Of a stretch of 64,000 bases of DNA, positions 1-10,021 are shown piece after piece. This DNA comes from CAYRTV01 sp964505785 (lineage in GTDB: Bacteria > Acidobacteriota > Aminicenantia > Aminicenantales > Aminicenantaceae). The DNA is taken from assembly GCA_964505785.1 (NCBI GenBank), contig CAZDJZ010000002.1, positions 186,001 to 250,000 of the forward strand, read 5' to 3'. The first letter of the stretch is position 1. The number at the start of each line of letters is the position of its first letter. A program made the translations under genes and the position numbers. Under the pieces are notes generated by a model that made no database searches, was not told where the DNA came from, and saw only the letters and a list, made by a program, of their open reading frames with translations.

Positions 1-50
1 TAAATGTAAAAATAATTTTTCCTGGTGTGGATAACATAATCCCTCCTTTT

Positions 51-863
51 TTAAAAGGGAAACGCGATTCCCCAAATAATTTTATGATAGCTGAATTTTT
101 GATTCAATCGGCTTTTTCCGAGGTCATTCCAGATTCCCGCACCTAATGAGATCTCCATGTAATCAAAAACCCGGATTCTGATAATCAGATCGGCCAGAAA
201 TGACTGGCCCCAGGAAAAATAAGCTTCTGATTGACCGATGAATTGAAAACTCAGGCAAATATTTTCAGCCGGTTCAGCCCCGGCGCGAAATCCATATTCC
301 TGCTTCAATTGATCCCCGGAAAAATCAAGATGGCCCCGCTGGTTTGTATGATGGAAAAACCAGGTAAACGGTTCGAAATAAAAGGCATCGCTTTCCACCG
401 GAATGCCCAAGCCCAGGTAATTACGGTTGAGGTAATAGGCACGGCCATTCAGTTTGCTTTGATAGTCCGAATCATGATTGCTGTCATGTCCGATAATCAG
501 AACCACGTTTGAAACAGGTTTGTGGCGCAATGAAAAATGCCAATCGAATTTAGTCCGGCGGCCGCCATCGTCGTGGGTGATTAATTGAGTAAGAAGCCGG
601 GTATGGGAGCCGAAAAAAATATAGTTGTGAAACCCAAGGTTCCAACGGTCTTCAGGGCCGCTGAGATCGTTATAACTGGGGAACGTGCCGGGTTTAAGCA
701 AGTGAAAAAAATAGTCTCCGTGAAGATGAAGCATGCCCGGTGTCAGAGATGATTTTTTGTTCAAATCCGGACGATGGATATACAATTCCTGGGAAAAGGA
801 ATAAGTTCCGGACCATATGGACAGGAACAAGCATAAACCTGAAAATGCGCCTTTAAAATTCAT
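51..863 (-). CDS. Exported, probable outer-membrane beta-barrel protein
   Basis: A 270-residue protein with a hydrophobic N-terminal signal (residues about 5-24, ending TYSFSQ). It contains many alternating aromatic/polar strands and ends in Phe (GIAFPF), as is typical of outer-membrane barrels. I do not recognise a named family. Its start overlaps the end of the upstream TonB-dependent receptor gene by 11 bases, so the two are almost certainly co-translated and this may be an accessory barrel or lipid-bound partner of that receptor. His-rich stretches such as GHDSNHDSDY are visible, but no catalytic motif is evident. Function unknown. Confidence 0.7.
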   Translation of the reverse strand: MNFKGAFSGLCLFLSIWSGTYSFSQELYIHRPDLNKKSSLTPGMLHLHGDYFFHLLKPGTFPSYNDLSGPEDRWNLGFHNYIFFGSHTRLLTQLITHDDGGRRTKFDWHFSLRHKPVSNVVLIIGHDSNHDSDYQSKLNGRAYYLNRNYLGLGIPVESDAFYFEPFTWFFHHTNQRGHLDFSGDQLKQEYGFRAGAEPAENICLSFQFIGQSEAYFSWGQSFLADLIIRIRVFDYMEISLGAGIWNDLGKSRLNQKFSYHKIIWGIAFPF

Positions 864-3621
864 AAGCCATTCCTAGCCTAAACACCCGCGGCGATTGAAT
901 TTCCGTAGGAAAGCGTTCCGGATATTCCGGCACGGTCCAAAACTGTTCCTCTGTATCCAGGGATAAATTAAGAAGATTGAACCCATCCAGCATAAATTTT
1001 AGCCGGCCTCCGCCTAAATCAATGATTTTTTCGATCCGGATATCAACGGTTTGATTGAATGAATACCGGGCAACACCCCGGGGAGCTGTTTGTATAAAAA
1101 CAGGGCCCTGATTTAAATCCGGGATGATTTTCAGCCGGGAAAAAGGCTGTCCGTCATAGTATTTCGCCACTGCGGAAATCCGAAAGCCCAAAGGAGCCAG
1201 ATAACGGAAACCCAGTCTGGCTGTGTATCCTCTGTCGAAATGGAGCCGCCCTTCCGCTTTGATCAAATTATTAGGTGAATGAAAGAGATTGCCGATGACC
1301 CCGTCATCATTTTCCAGAGCCGTATTGCCCGGATTGGCATTACCGATGCAGTGAATCGCCGTAAAAGTAAGGAAGAAAGTAAAACGGTTTCCCCATTTTT
1401 TTTGCAGATACAAGTCCAGACCGAAATAATTTGTTGTGCGGGTACCGGATTCGACATTGGATAATTGATAAAAATCCTGCCCTAGTGTTGATTTTTTTTG
1501 ATCGAATATCGTAAAAATCATGTCATCATAAGTAAAAGGAATTCTATCGTCTCCGATGTCCAAATGATATCGCGGGATATAGGAACCGGTTAAGGGAACC
1601 CCGGTATTGATCGTCCGGATTAAGTTGCGGGTGGCCCGGAAAAAACCAGACAGGGTAAATGTCCAGTGCCGTCCGAACACGGTTTGGTAAGATAAGGCGG
1701 CTTCATCGATATAGGAGCGTTTGATTTCAGGGTCGATGGCAGTAAAAGCCGGACCTTCCCTTCGCCGCATCTCACCTTGTTCGTCCGGTTGAAAAAGGTG
1801 ATCCTGATTACGGTCGTCCCAGACATATACCAGGCTTCCCGGAGCCTCCGGGTGTCCGAAGCTTAAATAAGACAGCGGTAAAGTGAAATGATACCGGTGG
1901 AAGGAAAACTTAAACACGGATGTTTTGGCTTTGTCCAAAGGGATAATAACGCCTAATCTGGGACCGAAATTCAGCCAGCTGATTTGATTTTGGTCATTTC
2001 CCGCCGATTCAGAGACTGTCCAGGCGGTACTAAAAGATAATACGCCTCCAAAATACATAGAGAAAAGGCTGGAGAATGACAGAGTGTCCTGAAGGTAGGC
2101 GTGACCGTGAAATCCTGATTCCCTGTGCCGGTAAGGGGAATCATATCGGATGACTTCCAACGGTTCTCCTTTGAAGAAATGCAAATGAAGGTTGTCCAGG
2201 ATACTGAGCTCTGAATCGGCGGCAACCCGCTGCAGCTGGATACCGTAACGAACCATGTGATCCAGTCGCATTGAGGAGGAAAGGAAAGAAACGCCGTTGA
2301 TCATCAATGTCAATGCGCTCCGGATATTGCGGCTGGAATCCGGAGCCGCTCCTGAGACAGGGTTTCCAAATTTTTCCACAGCATAAGGAGATACCCCTTC
2401 CTCTTGAAAGGCTGATGTCATATCTCCCAGGGTTAATCCAAGTCCGGCAATGATATGGTGCCGGGGATTCAAATCCGGCTGAAACAAAAACTGATAAACC
2501 TGAAAATTTTCTCGCCTGTTGTTTGTAGAAGAAAAAGGAATGTTCCGGCCGGCTCCGTATGCAGAATGATGAAGGTTTTGTCCGGTCCAGAGAAATTTGA
2601 GACTATGGCCGGATATATCGGCTTTTAGACTGAACAGGCCGGAAATCAGGTTTGACGCGGCGTCATTCCTGAATTCAGCAACATTGCGGGAGAGGTCAAA
2701 TGCAGAAAATGAACTGCTGAAGAACAGTTTATCAGGTACCAGCGGTCCGGAAGCCTGAATATTTCCTTCGCTGAGATAATTGAAGGCGGAGTTTTCTTTC
2801 AGGCCATGGGCTTGATGTGCGCTGGTTATATTGGAACTCTGGAGTGAATCATGCAGAAAGAAGCCTGAAAATGAACCGTGATAGGCCTTGGTTTCCGGCA
2901 AAGACATGAGATCAAGGTATCCACCTGGATGAACATATCCCGGCGGGTGACCGGCATTAACAAGATTATAGGAATGAATGGAAAAATAATCCGGATAAAA
3001 AAGCGGTTTGCCTGTTTGATAGGGATCTGTCACATCCATGCCGTTCAGAAGATACCGGTTTTGTGTCCAGGAACAGCTTCCCCGGGAACTGAACAATCCG
3101 GGAAGGCCGTTTCCCCAGCCCCCGACATCGATCCGGTTGGAAACGGCGGATAAATCCTGATTTTCAAGAAGCGCCCATACATTATGAGCGGACGGCGTAT
3201 CGTGGATTCTTTCTTCCGGAAGATAGGTTTGATAAGCCGCCCCGGAATAGTCTAAATCAAGAACACGGACCCGGGATAATGCCGGGCTTGATTCCGATTC
3301 AAGAACAGCCCGAATAAACATTTCCCTCCCTGGTTCAATGACAATATGCTGGTTTTGAATGGATTTGTATCCGGATATTTGAATATTCAACTTGTAGAAA
3401 CCGGGCAGTATTCCGGCGGAATAAAATTTTCCGGCACTATCCGCCCTTAAATAAAAAATTTTTCCGGAGGAAGGGGATTTCAGAGTCAACTCAGCCCCGT
3501 CTAAAGGTGTGAGGTCCGCTCCATGTACATTACCGCGAAGAATGCCGTAGTCTGCATACACAGCGGCAGCGCACATGGAAATCAACAGTAAACATCCAAT
3601 GCGAATAAATGTCTTAATCAT
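853..3621 (-). CDS. TonB-dependent receptor with N-terminal carboxypeptidase-regulatory-like domain
   Basis: A 922-residue protein with a signal peptide (residues 1-23). A CarboxypepD_reg-like beta-sandwich follows at about 26-110 (GILRGNVHGADLTPLDGAEL), then a plug-like region to about 230 and a long beta-barrel ending in a terminal Phe (GMAYEF). This is the architecture of oligopeptide/oligosaccharide-importing receptors of the Oar/SusC-like type in the outer membrane. No SusD-like lipoprotein is adjacent; the only partner is the small barrel gene that overlaps its 3' end. The substrate cannot be told from sequence. Confidence 0.85.
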   Translation of the reverse strand: MIKTFIRIGCLLLISMCAAAVYADYGILRGNVHGADLTPLDGAELTLKSPSSGKIFYLRADSAGKFYSAGILPGFYKLNIQISGYKSIQNQHIVIEPGREMFIRAVLESESSPALSRVRVLDLDYSGAAYQTYLPEERIHDTPSAHNVWALLENQDLSAVSNRIDVGGWGNGLPGLFSSRGSCSWTQNRYLLNGMDVTDPYQTGKPLFYPDYFSIHSYNLVNAGHPPGYVHPGGYLDLMSLPETKAYHGSFSGFFLHDSLQSSNITSAHQAHGLKENSAFNYLSEGNIQASGPLVPDKLFFSSSFSAFDLSRNVAEFRNDAASNLISGLFSLKADISGHSLKFLWTGQNLHHSAYGAGRNIPFSSTNNRRENFQVYQFLFQPDLNPRHHIIAGLGLTLGDMTSAFQEEGVSPYAVEKFGNPVSGAAPDSSRNIRSALTLMINGVSFLSSSMRLDHMVRYGIQLQRVAADSELSILDNLHLHFFKGEPLEVIRYDSPYRHRESGFHGHAYLQDTLSFSSLFSMYFGGVLSFSTAWTVSESAGNDQNQISWLNFGPRLGVIIPLDKAKTSVFKFSFHRYHFTLPLSYLSFGHPEAPGSLVYVWDDRNQDHLFQPDEQGEMRRREGPAFTAIDPEIKRSYIDEAALSYQTVFGRHWTFTLSGFFRATRNLIRTINTGVPLTGSYIPRYHLDIGDDRIPFTYDDMIFTIFDQKKSTLGQDFYQLSNVESGTRTTNYFGLDLYLQKKWGNRFTFFLTFTAIHCIGNANPGNTALENDDGVIGNLFHSPNNLIKAEGRLHFDRGYTARLGFRYLAPLGFRISAVAKYYDGQPFSRLKIIPDLNQGPVFIQTAPRGVARYSFNQTVDIRIEKIIDLGGGRLKFMLDGFNLLNLSLDTEEQFWTVPEYPERFPTEIQSPRVFRLGMAYEF

Positions 3622-3967
3622 TCATTGTTTTCCTGATTGAAGTTCCCATTATTTATCTCCATTTTAAGCTCTGCTGTCAAGCGTAAACCGCAAAACGCTC
3701 AAAACCATTGAATGTGTATATGGATTGCCGCTGAGAACTTTGCGTTTCATCCCTGTGCCTCGCATCCGCGGCAATCTCGACCCGTGAATAATTCAGCTGA
3801 CTGGATCGAACAGCCTGAACAGACCTGAATAGACTTAGTATGCGGGTTCATTTTCATCGTTCGTGATGTGTTATACTTATGGTGAAAAAGTTAGATATAG
3901 ATTAAACTGGATAGGTCAGGTTAAGATAAAATTAATAACTTCTGTATAAAGAGAAAGGGACAAAACC
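3622..3967. repeat. Divergent intergenic region carrying a B-type repeat
   Basis: This 346-base gap separates the divergent receptor and lpdA genes and holds no credible gene. Positions 3750-3800 carry one copy of the dispersed B motif (CCTGTGCCTCGCAT, then a GCGGCAATCTCGACCCGTGAATAATTCAG-like end, close to the copy at 56226-56276). Positions 3820-3839 share a CTGAATAGACTTAG block with 20838-20851. A TATACT hexamer at 3872-3877 could be a -10 box for lpdA, but I see no convincing -35. Confidence 0.6.
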
Positions 3968-5368
3968 ATGACGCAATACGATACAATCATCATCGGGGCC
4001 GGTCCGGGCGGCTATGTGGCTGCAATCAGAGCCGCTCAGCTGAAGCAGAAGGTCCTCTTAGTGGAAAAGGAAAAAATAGGGGGAACCTGTATGAATTGGG
4101 GATGCATTCCCACAAAACATCTCCTTCACCATACCCATATTTACGAGCAGGTGATGCGTGCAGGTTTTATGGAAGGGCCTGTGGCGGCAATAAACTGCAA
4201 TTGGAAGAAAGTCCAAAATAAAAAGGAAAAAGCTGTCTCAAGATTGATCAAGGGGATTGAATTCCTGCTGAAAAAAAACAAAGTGGATATTATACGGGGA
4301 ACGGCTCATTTTCAAAACCAAAATACGGTTGTTGTTGAAAACGGGAAAGAAAATCAGAGGTTCCAGGCCGATGTGATTATTTTAGCTACCGGCAGCCGCC
4401 CGTTTGAGCTGCCTTTTTTGAAACCGGACGGCCGGTCGGTTATAAACAGCCGGCAGGCCCTTGAATTAGACAGTGTTCCCAGCCGCCTTCTTGTAATCGG
4501 GGCCGGTGCCATCGGGCTGGAAATCGGAACGATCTACCGCCGCTTGGGCAGCCGGGTTCTTATCCTGGAATTGTTGGAACATATCCTTCCCGGAAGTGAC
4601 AAAGACATCACTGGACGAATGCATCGCGTTTTGAGAAAGCAGGGCCTGGATATACGGACTCAAATGAATATAACTTCTGCTGAAGTGGAAAACGACCTGG
4701 TTAAAGTGTCGGGGCAGGACATAAAAAGGGATCAACCGTTTGCCTTTGAAGCGGACAAGGTTCTTTTAGCGGCAGGCAGACGCCCCAATTCAGAAGAGAT
4801 CCTTCAGGAAATTCCTGGAATTCAGGCTGACCGGAAGGGATTTATCCAGGTTGATGCTTATCTTCAAACGGATGTGCCCGGTATTTATGCCATCGGTGAT
4901 CTTATTGGAGGGAATCTGCTGGCTCACAAAGCATCCCATGAAGGAATGGCGGCCGCCGAAAATGCATGTGGAGGGAAGAAATCCTTGAGTTACGAGGCCT
5001 TGCCGGCGGCGGTCTTTACGGACCCGGAGTTTGCTTCTGTCGGCCCGACCGAAACAGAAGCAAGGAATAAATTCGGATCAATTCAAGTCGGATCTTTCCC
5101 TTTGCAAGCCAGCGGCCGGGCTCTGACAATGGATAGTATAGAAGGGACTGCCAAAATAATTGCGGACAAAAATGGACGGGTTATTGCAGGACATATCCTT
5201 TCTCCCGGGGCCAGTGAATTGATTGCCGAAGTGACTTTAGCGGTAGATAATGGGATGTCATTGGATGATCTGGCTGAAGCCATTCATATTCATCCGACCT
5301 TGTCGGAAACCGTTATGGAAGCGGCCATGAGTGCGCAAAACCGGGCGATTCATATATTGAATCAATGA
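3968..5368 (+). CDS. lpdA: Dihydrolipoyl dehydrogenase (E3)
   Basis: Flavoprotein of 466 residues that oxidises protein-bound dihydrolipoamide with NAD+. The FAD-binding GAGPGG motif is at residues 10-15. The redox disulfide is Cys41/Cys46 in GGTCMNWGCIPTK. A second dinucleotide fold starts near 175 (VIGAGAIGLEIG), and the C-terminal catalytic pair is His442/Glu447 in HIHPTLSE. Length and motif order are normal for the family. An AGAAAGGGA ribosome site lies 9 bases upstream. No E1, E2 or glycine-cleavage gene lies beside it, so which 2-oxoacid or glycine complex it serves is not shown here. Confidence 0.93.
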   Translation: MTQYDTIIIGAGPGGYVAAIRAAQLKQKVLLVEKEKIGGTCMNWGCIPTKHLLHHTHIYEQVMRAGFMEGPVAAINCNWKKVQNKKEKAVSRLIKGIEFLLKKNKVDIIRGTAHFQNQNTVVVENGKENQRFQADVIILATGSRPFELPFLKPDGRSVINSRQALELDSVPSRLLVIGAGAIGLEIGTIYRRLGSRVLILELLEHILPGSDKDITGRMHRVLRKQGLDIRTQMNITSAEVENDLVKVSGQDIKRDQPFAFEADKVLLAAGRRPNSEEILQEIPGIQADRKGFIQVDAYLQTDVPGIYAIGDLIGGNLLAHKASHEGMAAAENACGGKKSLSYEALPAAVFTDPEFASVGPTETEARNKFGSIQVGSFPLQASGRALTMDSIEGTAKIIADKNGRVIAGHILSPGASELIAEVTLAVDNGMSLDDLAEAIHIHPTLSETVMEAAMSAQNRAIHILNQ

Positions 5369-5435
5369 ATTATCAGCCGCCATTATGCATCTTTAATCTC
5401 AAATCCGAATCGCTGTTTTGATAAAATGATACCTT

Positions 5436-5455
5436 AACCGATTTACCGGTTTTTC
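5436..5455. terminator. Weak terminator-like hairpin between convergent genes
   Basis: AACCG (5436-5440) pairs with CGGTT (5447-5451), followed on the plus strand by a run of T. It sits in the 104-base gap between the converging lpdA and sulfatase-fold genes. The stem is only 5 bp, so this is a tentative call. Confidence 0.3.
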
Positions 5456-5472
5456 TATCCATGATTAGCGAT

Positions 5473-7077
5473 TCATTTTATATAACCAAGTGATTTAAGC
5501 ATTTCGAGACTGCCGGGATCCAGCTTGACGTCTTTTTTGTTTTTAAGAATTTCAAGAGATTTTTCAACCACGCGGCGGGTCAAATCAGGCACAGGGCCGG
5601 CATTGTGCCATTGAGTATAAATATCGGCGAGCTCCCCGCCTTGGTCCAAACGGTATAATTTGAAGTCAGATAACTCCGGGATAAAAATAAGCTGCCAGGG
5701 GAAATGAATTCCGGCAAAGCGGTCAGTACCGGCTTCCGGAGAATGGGTTTCTTGAAAAATGAATGGATCTTTTCCTGCATCCGTTTTGAACAGGTTGTGC
5801 CCCCGGTGAAATTTCTTTTCTTTCCATCCCATCCTGGAAAGTAAAGTGGGAGCGATATCAAGCAAAGTGACCGGGTCTTCAATCAGCGGAAGGGGGGGGG
5901 CTTGATCCGGATCCTTAATGATGAGAGGAACATGCGTGTAGATGGGTTTTAAATAATGAATGTGCCCGAAATAAAACTCCTGCCTGTGCTCAAGATAATC
6001 ACCCAATCCTTCCCCGTGGTCTCCGGCGACAGTCACTACAGTTCGGTCTATTAAGCCGGATTTGCCCAGCTGATTCAGCAATTCGCCTATTTTTCCGTCC
6101 ATATATTCCACTTCACGGCGGTAGCCTTTTTTCATTTCCGAAGGGAAGAAATTGATATTTCCCAGGGTTTCCAAAAGACAGGACTGCAGAGCTTCGGGAT
6201 TATGAATATCCAATACAGCGATATCGTTGAAAGCCAGGATTTTTCCCTCATTCCTGGAAAGCAGGCTTCCTTCCCGGACGGTCACCTCCAGTGAATCGAA
6301 CGGTGATATCATGAAGTCATTCAAGCTGTATCGGAATTCGTCCCTGGGAGAAGGGAAAGGATTCAAACCGGTGATTTGAAGGCTGTTCCGCCCGGGCTCC
6401 AGCGGTATTTCTAAAGAAATGGTCTCCTGGAAACGAATAGATATCCGGTCGAGAATTTTCCCGTTGACTCTTAATTGGAGATCATGAGAATCTGAGGGAG
6501 GAGCATATGGGTCATGCGGGTCGGAATAATGGATCCATAGAAAAAATGGATCAGCGGAATTTTTTTCTATCCAGGAAAAAACACGCTGGTTGATTTCTCC
6601 TGCAGTCAAATACCACCGTTTAGGATGCAATGTATCCACATATTCCTGAAATCCCCGGTTCAATCCAAAACGGGAATCCAGCACGCCCAAAGAAACAAAG
6701 GCGGCAGTCCGGAATCCCTTGCTTTGAAAGATTTCCGCCAAGGAAACCCAAGATGGGTCAGGGTGAAAAATCTGTCCATTATTATATAAACCGAGTTCAT
6801 GAGGAAGGAGGGAATAAAAAATGGCGGCATGCGCAGGCAAGGTTATGGGAATGGGGGAAAAAGCGTTCTTAAACGTCATTCCGCCGTCGGCCAGCGAGTC
6901 CAGGTTGGGTGTGTCAGCGCGGCCGGAAATTAAAAAATTGAGATGATCGGCCCGCATAGTGTCCAGCGTAATAAGGATCACATTGGTGTTGGAAGTGGAA
7001 GAAGACGTGCATGAATACAACACAATACAAAGAATTAATGCCGCAGCCGGGATATTGATCCGGAACAGTTTAATCAT
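5473..7077 (-). CDS. Sulfatase-fold (alkaline phosphatase superfamily) lipoprotein
   Basis: A 534-residue protein with a lipoprotein signal (lipobox ending LYSC at about residue 23). The metal-binding strand VILITLDTMRADH follows, and SDPHDPYAPP and GDHGEGLGDY supply the usual sulfatase-superfamily metal ligands. At the nucleophile position the canonical C/S-x-P-x-R is replaced by T-L-P-A-H (ITLPAHAA), so a formylglycine sulfatase mechanism is unlikely; a Thr-nucleophile phosphohydrolase or transferase is an alternative. The start codon overlaps the stop of the upstream sulfatase-fold gene by one base (TAATG), so the two form one transcription unit. Confidence 0.85.
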   Translation of the reverse strand: MIKLFRINIPAAALILCIVLYSCTSSSTSNTNVILITLDTMRADHLNFLISGRADTPNLDSLADGGMTFKNAFSPIPITLPAHAAIFYSLLPHELGLYNNGQIFHPDPSWVSLAEIFQSKGFRTAAFVSLGVLDSRFGLNRGFQEYVDTLHPKRWYLTAGEINQRVFSWIEKNSADPFFLWIHYSDPHDPYAPPSDSHDLQLRVNGKILDRISIRFQETISLEIPLEPGRNSLQITGLNPFPSPRDEFRYSLNDFMISPFDSLEVTVREGSLLSRNEGKILAFNDIAVLDIHNPEALQSCLLETLGNINFFPSEMKKGYRREVEYMDGKIGELLNQLGKSGLIDRTVVTVAGDHGEGLGDYLEHRQEFYFGHIHYLKPIYTHVPLIIKDPDQAPPLPLIEDPVTLLDIAPTLLSRMGWKEKKFHRGHNLFKTDAGKDPFIFQETHSPEAGTDRFAGIHFPWQLIFIPELSDFKLYRLDQGGELADIYTQWHNAGPVPDLTRRVVEKSLEILKNKKDVKLDPGSLEMLKSLGYIK

Positions 7078-9725
7078 TATCGCAAATAGCCGAGGGCTTT
7101 AAGTTTTTCCTCCAATTCTTTTCCCATCTGGATTTGTTCGATTGATCTGGACTGTTTCTTTTTTTCTGCATAATATTCCGTTAGAAATTTCACAACTTCA
7201 TCCCGCATGACTTGGACTTCCTGGAAGATATTCGTTTTTTCATCCGGGTCGGCTGCCAGATCATAGGTTTCGATGGATTTGATTCCATCCTCCGCACGGT
7301 CAATAATAAATTTGATTCGTCCGCGGTTGGTTGCAGAAAGGGCGGGGCAGGGAACCGGTGTGTTCTTATGCGCCAGGTCACTGATGAAAATTCTATCCGG
7401 TTTTTCGTTGCCGGAAATAGAATCCAACAGCGATTTTCCGTCAATGCGGTCATAGGAAATCCCTGCGGTATCGAGAACCGTCGGCATGATATCAATTAGC
7501 CTGACAATGGAAGGGACCCTTGTTCCACTGTAACGTGAAGCCGGCAATTTCATTATAAGCGGGACTTTGATCAATTCGTTGTACAAAGTCCTTCCATGAA
7601 GCCATCCTCCATGGTCAAGAAATTCTTCTCCATGATCTGAAGTAATGATCAGAAGGGTATTATCGTAGATCCCCATTTTCTTTAACTGCTCAACCAGGGG
7701 TTTTATCAATACTTCGTCCGTATACTTGATTTCACCGTCATATAAATCAACGATATTTTGTTTTTGCTTTTCGGTGAACTCGTAATCATCTCCGCGGCCG
7801 TCAAGGAAATTACGTAAAGCCATTTCCTTCCATTCAGCATCGGGGGCCAGAAAAGATTCATTCCACGGAGCGGGGCACCGGTAAGGGCCATGGGTCTGAA
7901 AGGTATGCAGAAATAAAAAGAATTTTTTATCTTTGTTCTCCTGAAGCCAGCGGGATGTTTTTTCGAAAAGATATGCAGCCTCATCATCTCTCAGGGCGGC
8001 CCTTTGTCCGCCGACCGGCTCCTCATACCAATCAAAACCTTTGGAAAATCCAAAAATACTGCTGACGTAACCCCCCCCGGTTATGCCCTGAGTGAGGTAG
8101 CCTTCATCTTTAAGAAACGAAGCCAGTGACGGAATTGAGCTGTCGATTTTTTGGTCATTGAAATAAACTTGATGACTGGCGGTATTCAAAGAAAAAAGCA
8201 GTGACATATGTGAAGGAAGAGTCCAGGAACTATGTGCATATACATTCTCGAACAATATGCCGTCTTCCGCCAATTGATCCATGTAGGGACTGGTATCCCG
8301 CGGATATCCGTAAGAGCCGAGGTGGTCGGCTCTTAGCGTGTCCAATGAAATCATAATAACCTTCAGGCCTTCCGGTTCCGGCCGGTATATCACGGGATTG
8401 ACCCAGAATGCAAAAGCCGGGTTTGCAGGCTGAAAGTCCTTGTCTTTACTGCCGGGGGATTCTGTGATCAAAGACAGCAGAATGGATTCTCCAGCGTACT
8501 TGCCTAAGTCAATGGTATCGAATGCAAGCTGCTCCCGCAGCATCATGTCCTGCAGCCGGAATGTTTTATTGAACAGAGTCTCGGACTGTCCTTTGTGCCT
8601 GGCGGTGATCAGGAATTGTGCCTCTTTTTGCTGAGAATCTTCCCGGTAGCTGAAGATGCCGGTTCCGAATTCAAGTTTCCCTCTTTCCGGGACTTTTACT
8701 TTGAATTCATAACGGCTCTGCGGCGGCGCCATCAAAACATCAAGAGCCAGATTTTCCAATGTGATTTGTTTTTTCAGTTTTTCAGGATTTTCCGGCTGTG
8801 AATGTGGGTCGAGAGTAAAATCATGTTTTATCCGGTAAAGATAGGCATAGGGATTCACTTGATTTTCTTTATTTAAGCCACTGTAATACCGGGTACGGAT
8901 GGATTTTTTTGAAAAATCCGCTTGATGGGATTGAGGAACAAAAATCAAAACCACATCATTTTTTGTGATCACTTTGACCCAGTAAATAAGCATACGGGGC
9001 GGGGTCGGGCGTTTTTCGTGGAGCTGCTGCTTAATTTCCGGCTGAATGGATATGGAATGAGTTCCGGGTGTTGTCTGAATCTGAACATGGAAGTTTGTAA
9101 GCATACGGCTTGCCGGCAGGCTTTCCTGTATCTTCCCGTCCAGGCTGACATTCAAGTGAAGAGGGTGCCAATTCCGGCGGGCTCTCACTTCAATGACCGC
9201 CGGAGCATCCGGAAGAACGGCATCAAAAACAAAAGATTCATTTTCGTCCAGGACCAGGCAGTTTAATCCCCGGTTATACTCTTGGTCGAAACGGATATCG
9301 ATTTCCCGTCCGGTCTTGATCCATTGCCACTGGACATCCCCGGACCCGGGCTCTCCCAGGTATTTGAGTTTATTATCCGCCAGCCATGTCTCCATTTCAT
9401 CCGGTTTCCGGGATTCGTCTTTCCCTAAAACAGACCGGGATGTGGTCATTGCCCATACTTTTTCCCGGCTGGTGGATAATTCAGGGACCAGAACCGCATC
9501 CTCCGCTTCGAAATGATCTTCCACTGGCGGGAAGCGGCCGATCAAGTCTTCAAGGGGAGATTGAATCAAATTTTTCTGGCTGAAGGCATCCAGCAGCCGA
9601 ACCAGTCCTTTATTCCCGACGTCAAGTTCCCTGCCGGAAAATAAACCGCAGCTGACTGCGGCCAGGGCTAGAATGGACAGTATGATTGCGTATATAAGAG
9701 TTCTTTTTATCATTATTATTTTCAT
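7077..9725 (-). CDS. Large sulfatase-fold lipoprotein with N-terminal accessory domain
   Basis: An 882-residue lipoprotein (signal ending AAVSCGLF). A beta-rich region of about 430 residues comes first, with no family I recognise, perhaps carbohydrate-binding. The alkaline-phosphatase-superfamily domain starts near residue 455 (VIMISLDTLRADHLGSYGY). The metal motif SDHGEEFLDHGGWLHG is present. The nucleophile site reads SWTLPSHMS, i.e. Thr instead of Cys/Ser and His instead of Arg, as in its downstream neighbour. The C terminus KALGYLR closely resembles the neighbour's KSLGYIK, pointing to ancient duplication. Probably periplasmic or outer-membrane anchored; substrate unknown. Confidence 0.82.
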   Translation of the reverse strand: MKIIMIKRTLIYAIILSILALAAVSCGLFSGRELDVGNKGLVRLLDAFSQKNLIQSPLEDLIGRFPPVEDHFEAEDAVLVPELSTSREKVWAMTTSRSVLGKDESRKPDEMETWLADNKLKYLGEPGSGDVQWQWIKTGREIDIRFDQEYNRGLNCLVLDENESFVFDAVLPDAPAVIEVRARRNWHPLHLNVSLDGKIQESLPASRMLTNFHVQIQTTPGTHSISIQPEIKQQLHEKRPTPPRMLIYWVKVITKNDVVLIFVPQSHQADFSKKSIRTRYYSGLNKENQVNPYAYLYRIKHDFTLDPHSQPENPEKLKKQITLENLALDVLMAPPQSRYEFKVKVPERGKLEFGTGIFSYREDSQQKEAQFLITARHKGQSETLFNKTFRLQDMMLREQLAFDTIDLGKYAGESILLSLITESPGSKDKDFQPANPAFAFWVNPVIYRPEPEGLKVIMISLDTLRADHLGSYGYPRDTSPYMDQLAEDGILFENVYAHSSWTLPSHMSLLFSLNTASHQVYFNDQKIDSSIPSLASFLKDEGYLTQGITGGGYVSSIFGFSKGFDWYEEPVGGQRAALRDDEAAYLFEKTSRWLQENKDKKFFLFLHTFQTHGPYRCPAPWNESFLAPDAEWKEMALRNFLDGRGDDYEFTEKQKQNIVDLYDGEIKYTDEVLIKPLVEQLKKMGIYDNTLLIITSDHGEEFLDHGGWLHGRTLYNELIKVPLIMKLPASRYSGTRVPSIVRLIDIMPTVLDTAGISYDRIDGKSLLDSISGNEKPDRIFISDLAHKNTPVPCPALSATNRGRIKFIIDRAEDGIKSIETYDLAADPDEKTNIFQEVQVMRDEVVKFLTEYYAEKKKQSRSIEQIQMGKELEEKLKALGYLR

Positions 9726-10009
9726 AACATGCTATTATCGTGAGTCCTTTGTTTATTGTCAATATCATATGACCCGAACGCCGTTTCCTGCCTGCTTTGC
9801 CGGAGTAAAAAGTAAAAAGGTGAAAGCAAAAAGTGCCTGAGCGATGAGTATGAAAATGACCCGCCAGTGTCATCCTGAGCGAAGCAAAAGATCTCATTCT
9901 GCCGCGTCTGTCCCCAGCGAGGACATCCGCTCTGATCCCGGCGCGTGAACAATCCAGGTTGGATAGGATAAAAAAAATGTTTGCATATTTAAAAATAATT
10001 TTATAAAAT
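9726..10009. repeat. Intergenic A-type plus B-type repeat upstream of the nuo operon
   Basis: A-type repeat at about 9852-9893 (GAAAATGACCCGCC then GTCATCCTGAGCGAAGC). Positions 9903-9932 form a 30-base block found identically at 47423-47452. A B-type end follows at 9937-9960 (GCGTGAACAATCCAGGTT). No credible gene is present; small open frames here are by-products of the repeat. Confidence 0.7.
9981..10007 (+). promoter_or_regulatory. Possible sigma-70-like promoter of the nuo operon
   Basis: TTGCAT (9981-9986) and TATAAA (10002-10007) with a 15-base spacer, in an AT-rich stretch just after the B-type repeat. If used, transcription would begin within about 10 bases of the ATG at 10022, giving a very short leader, in line with the absence of a ribosome-binding site there. 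Tentative. Confidence 0.3.
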
Positions 10010-10021
10010 TTGGCCAATCTC

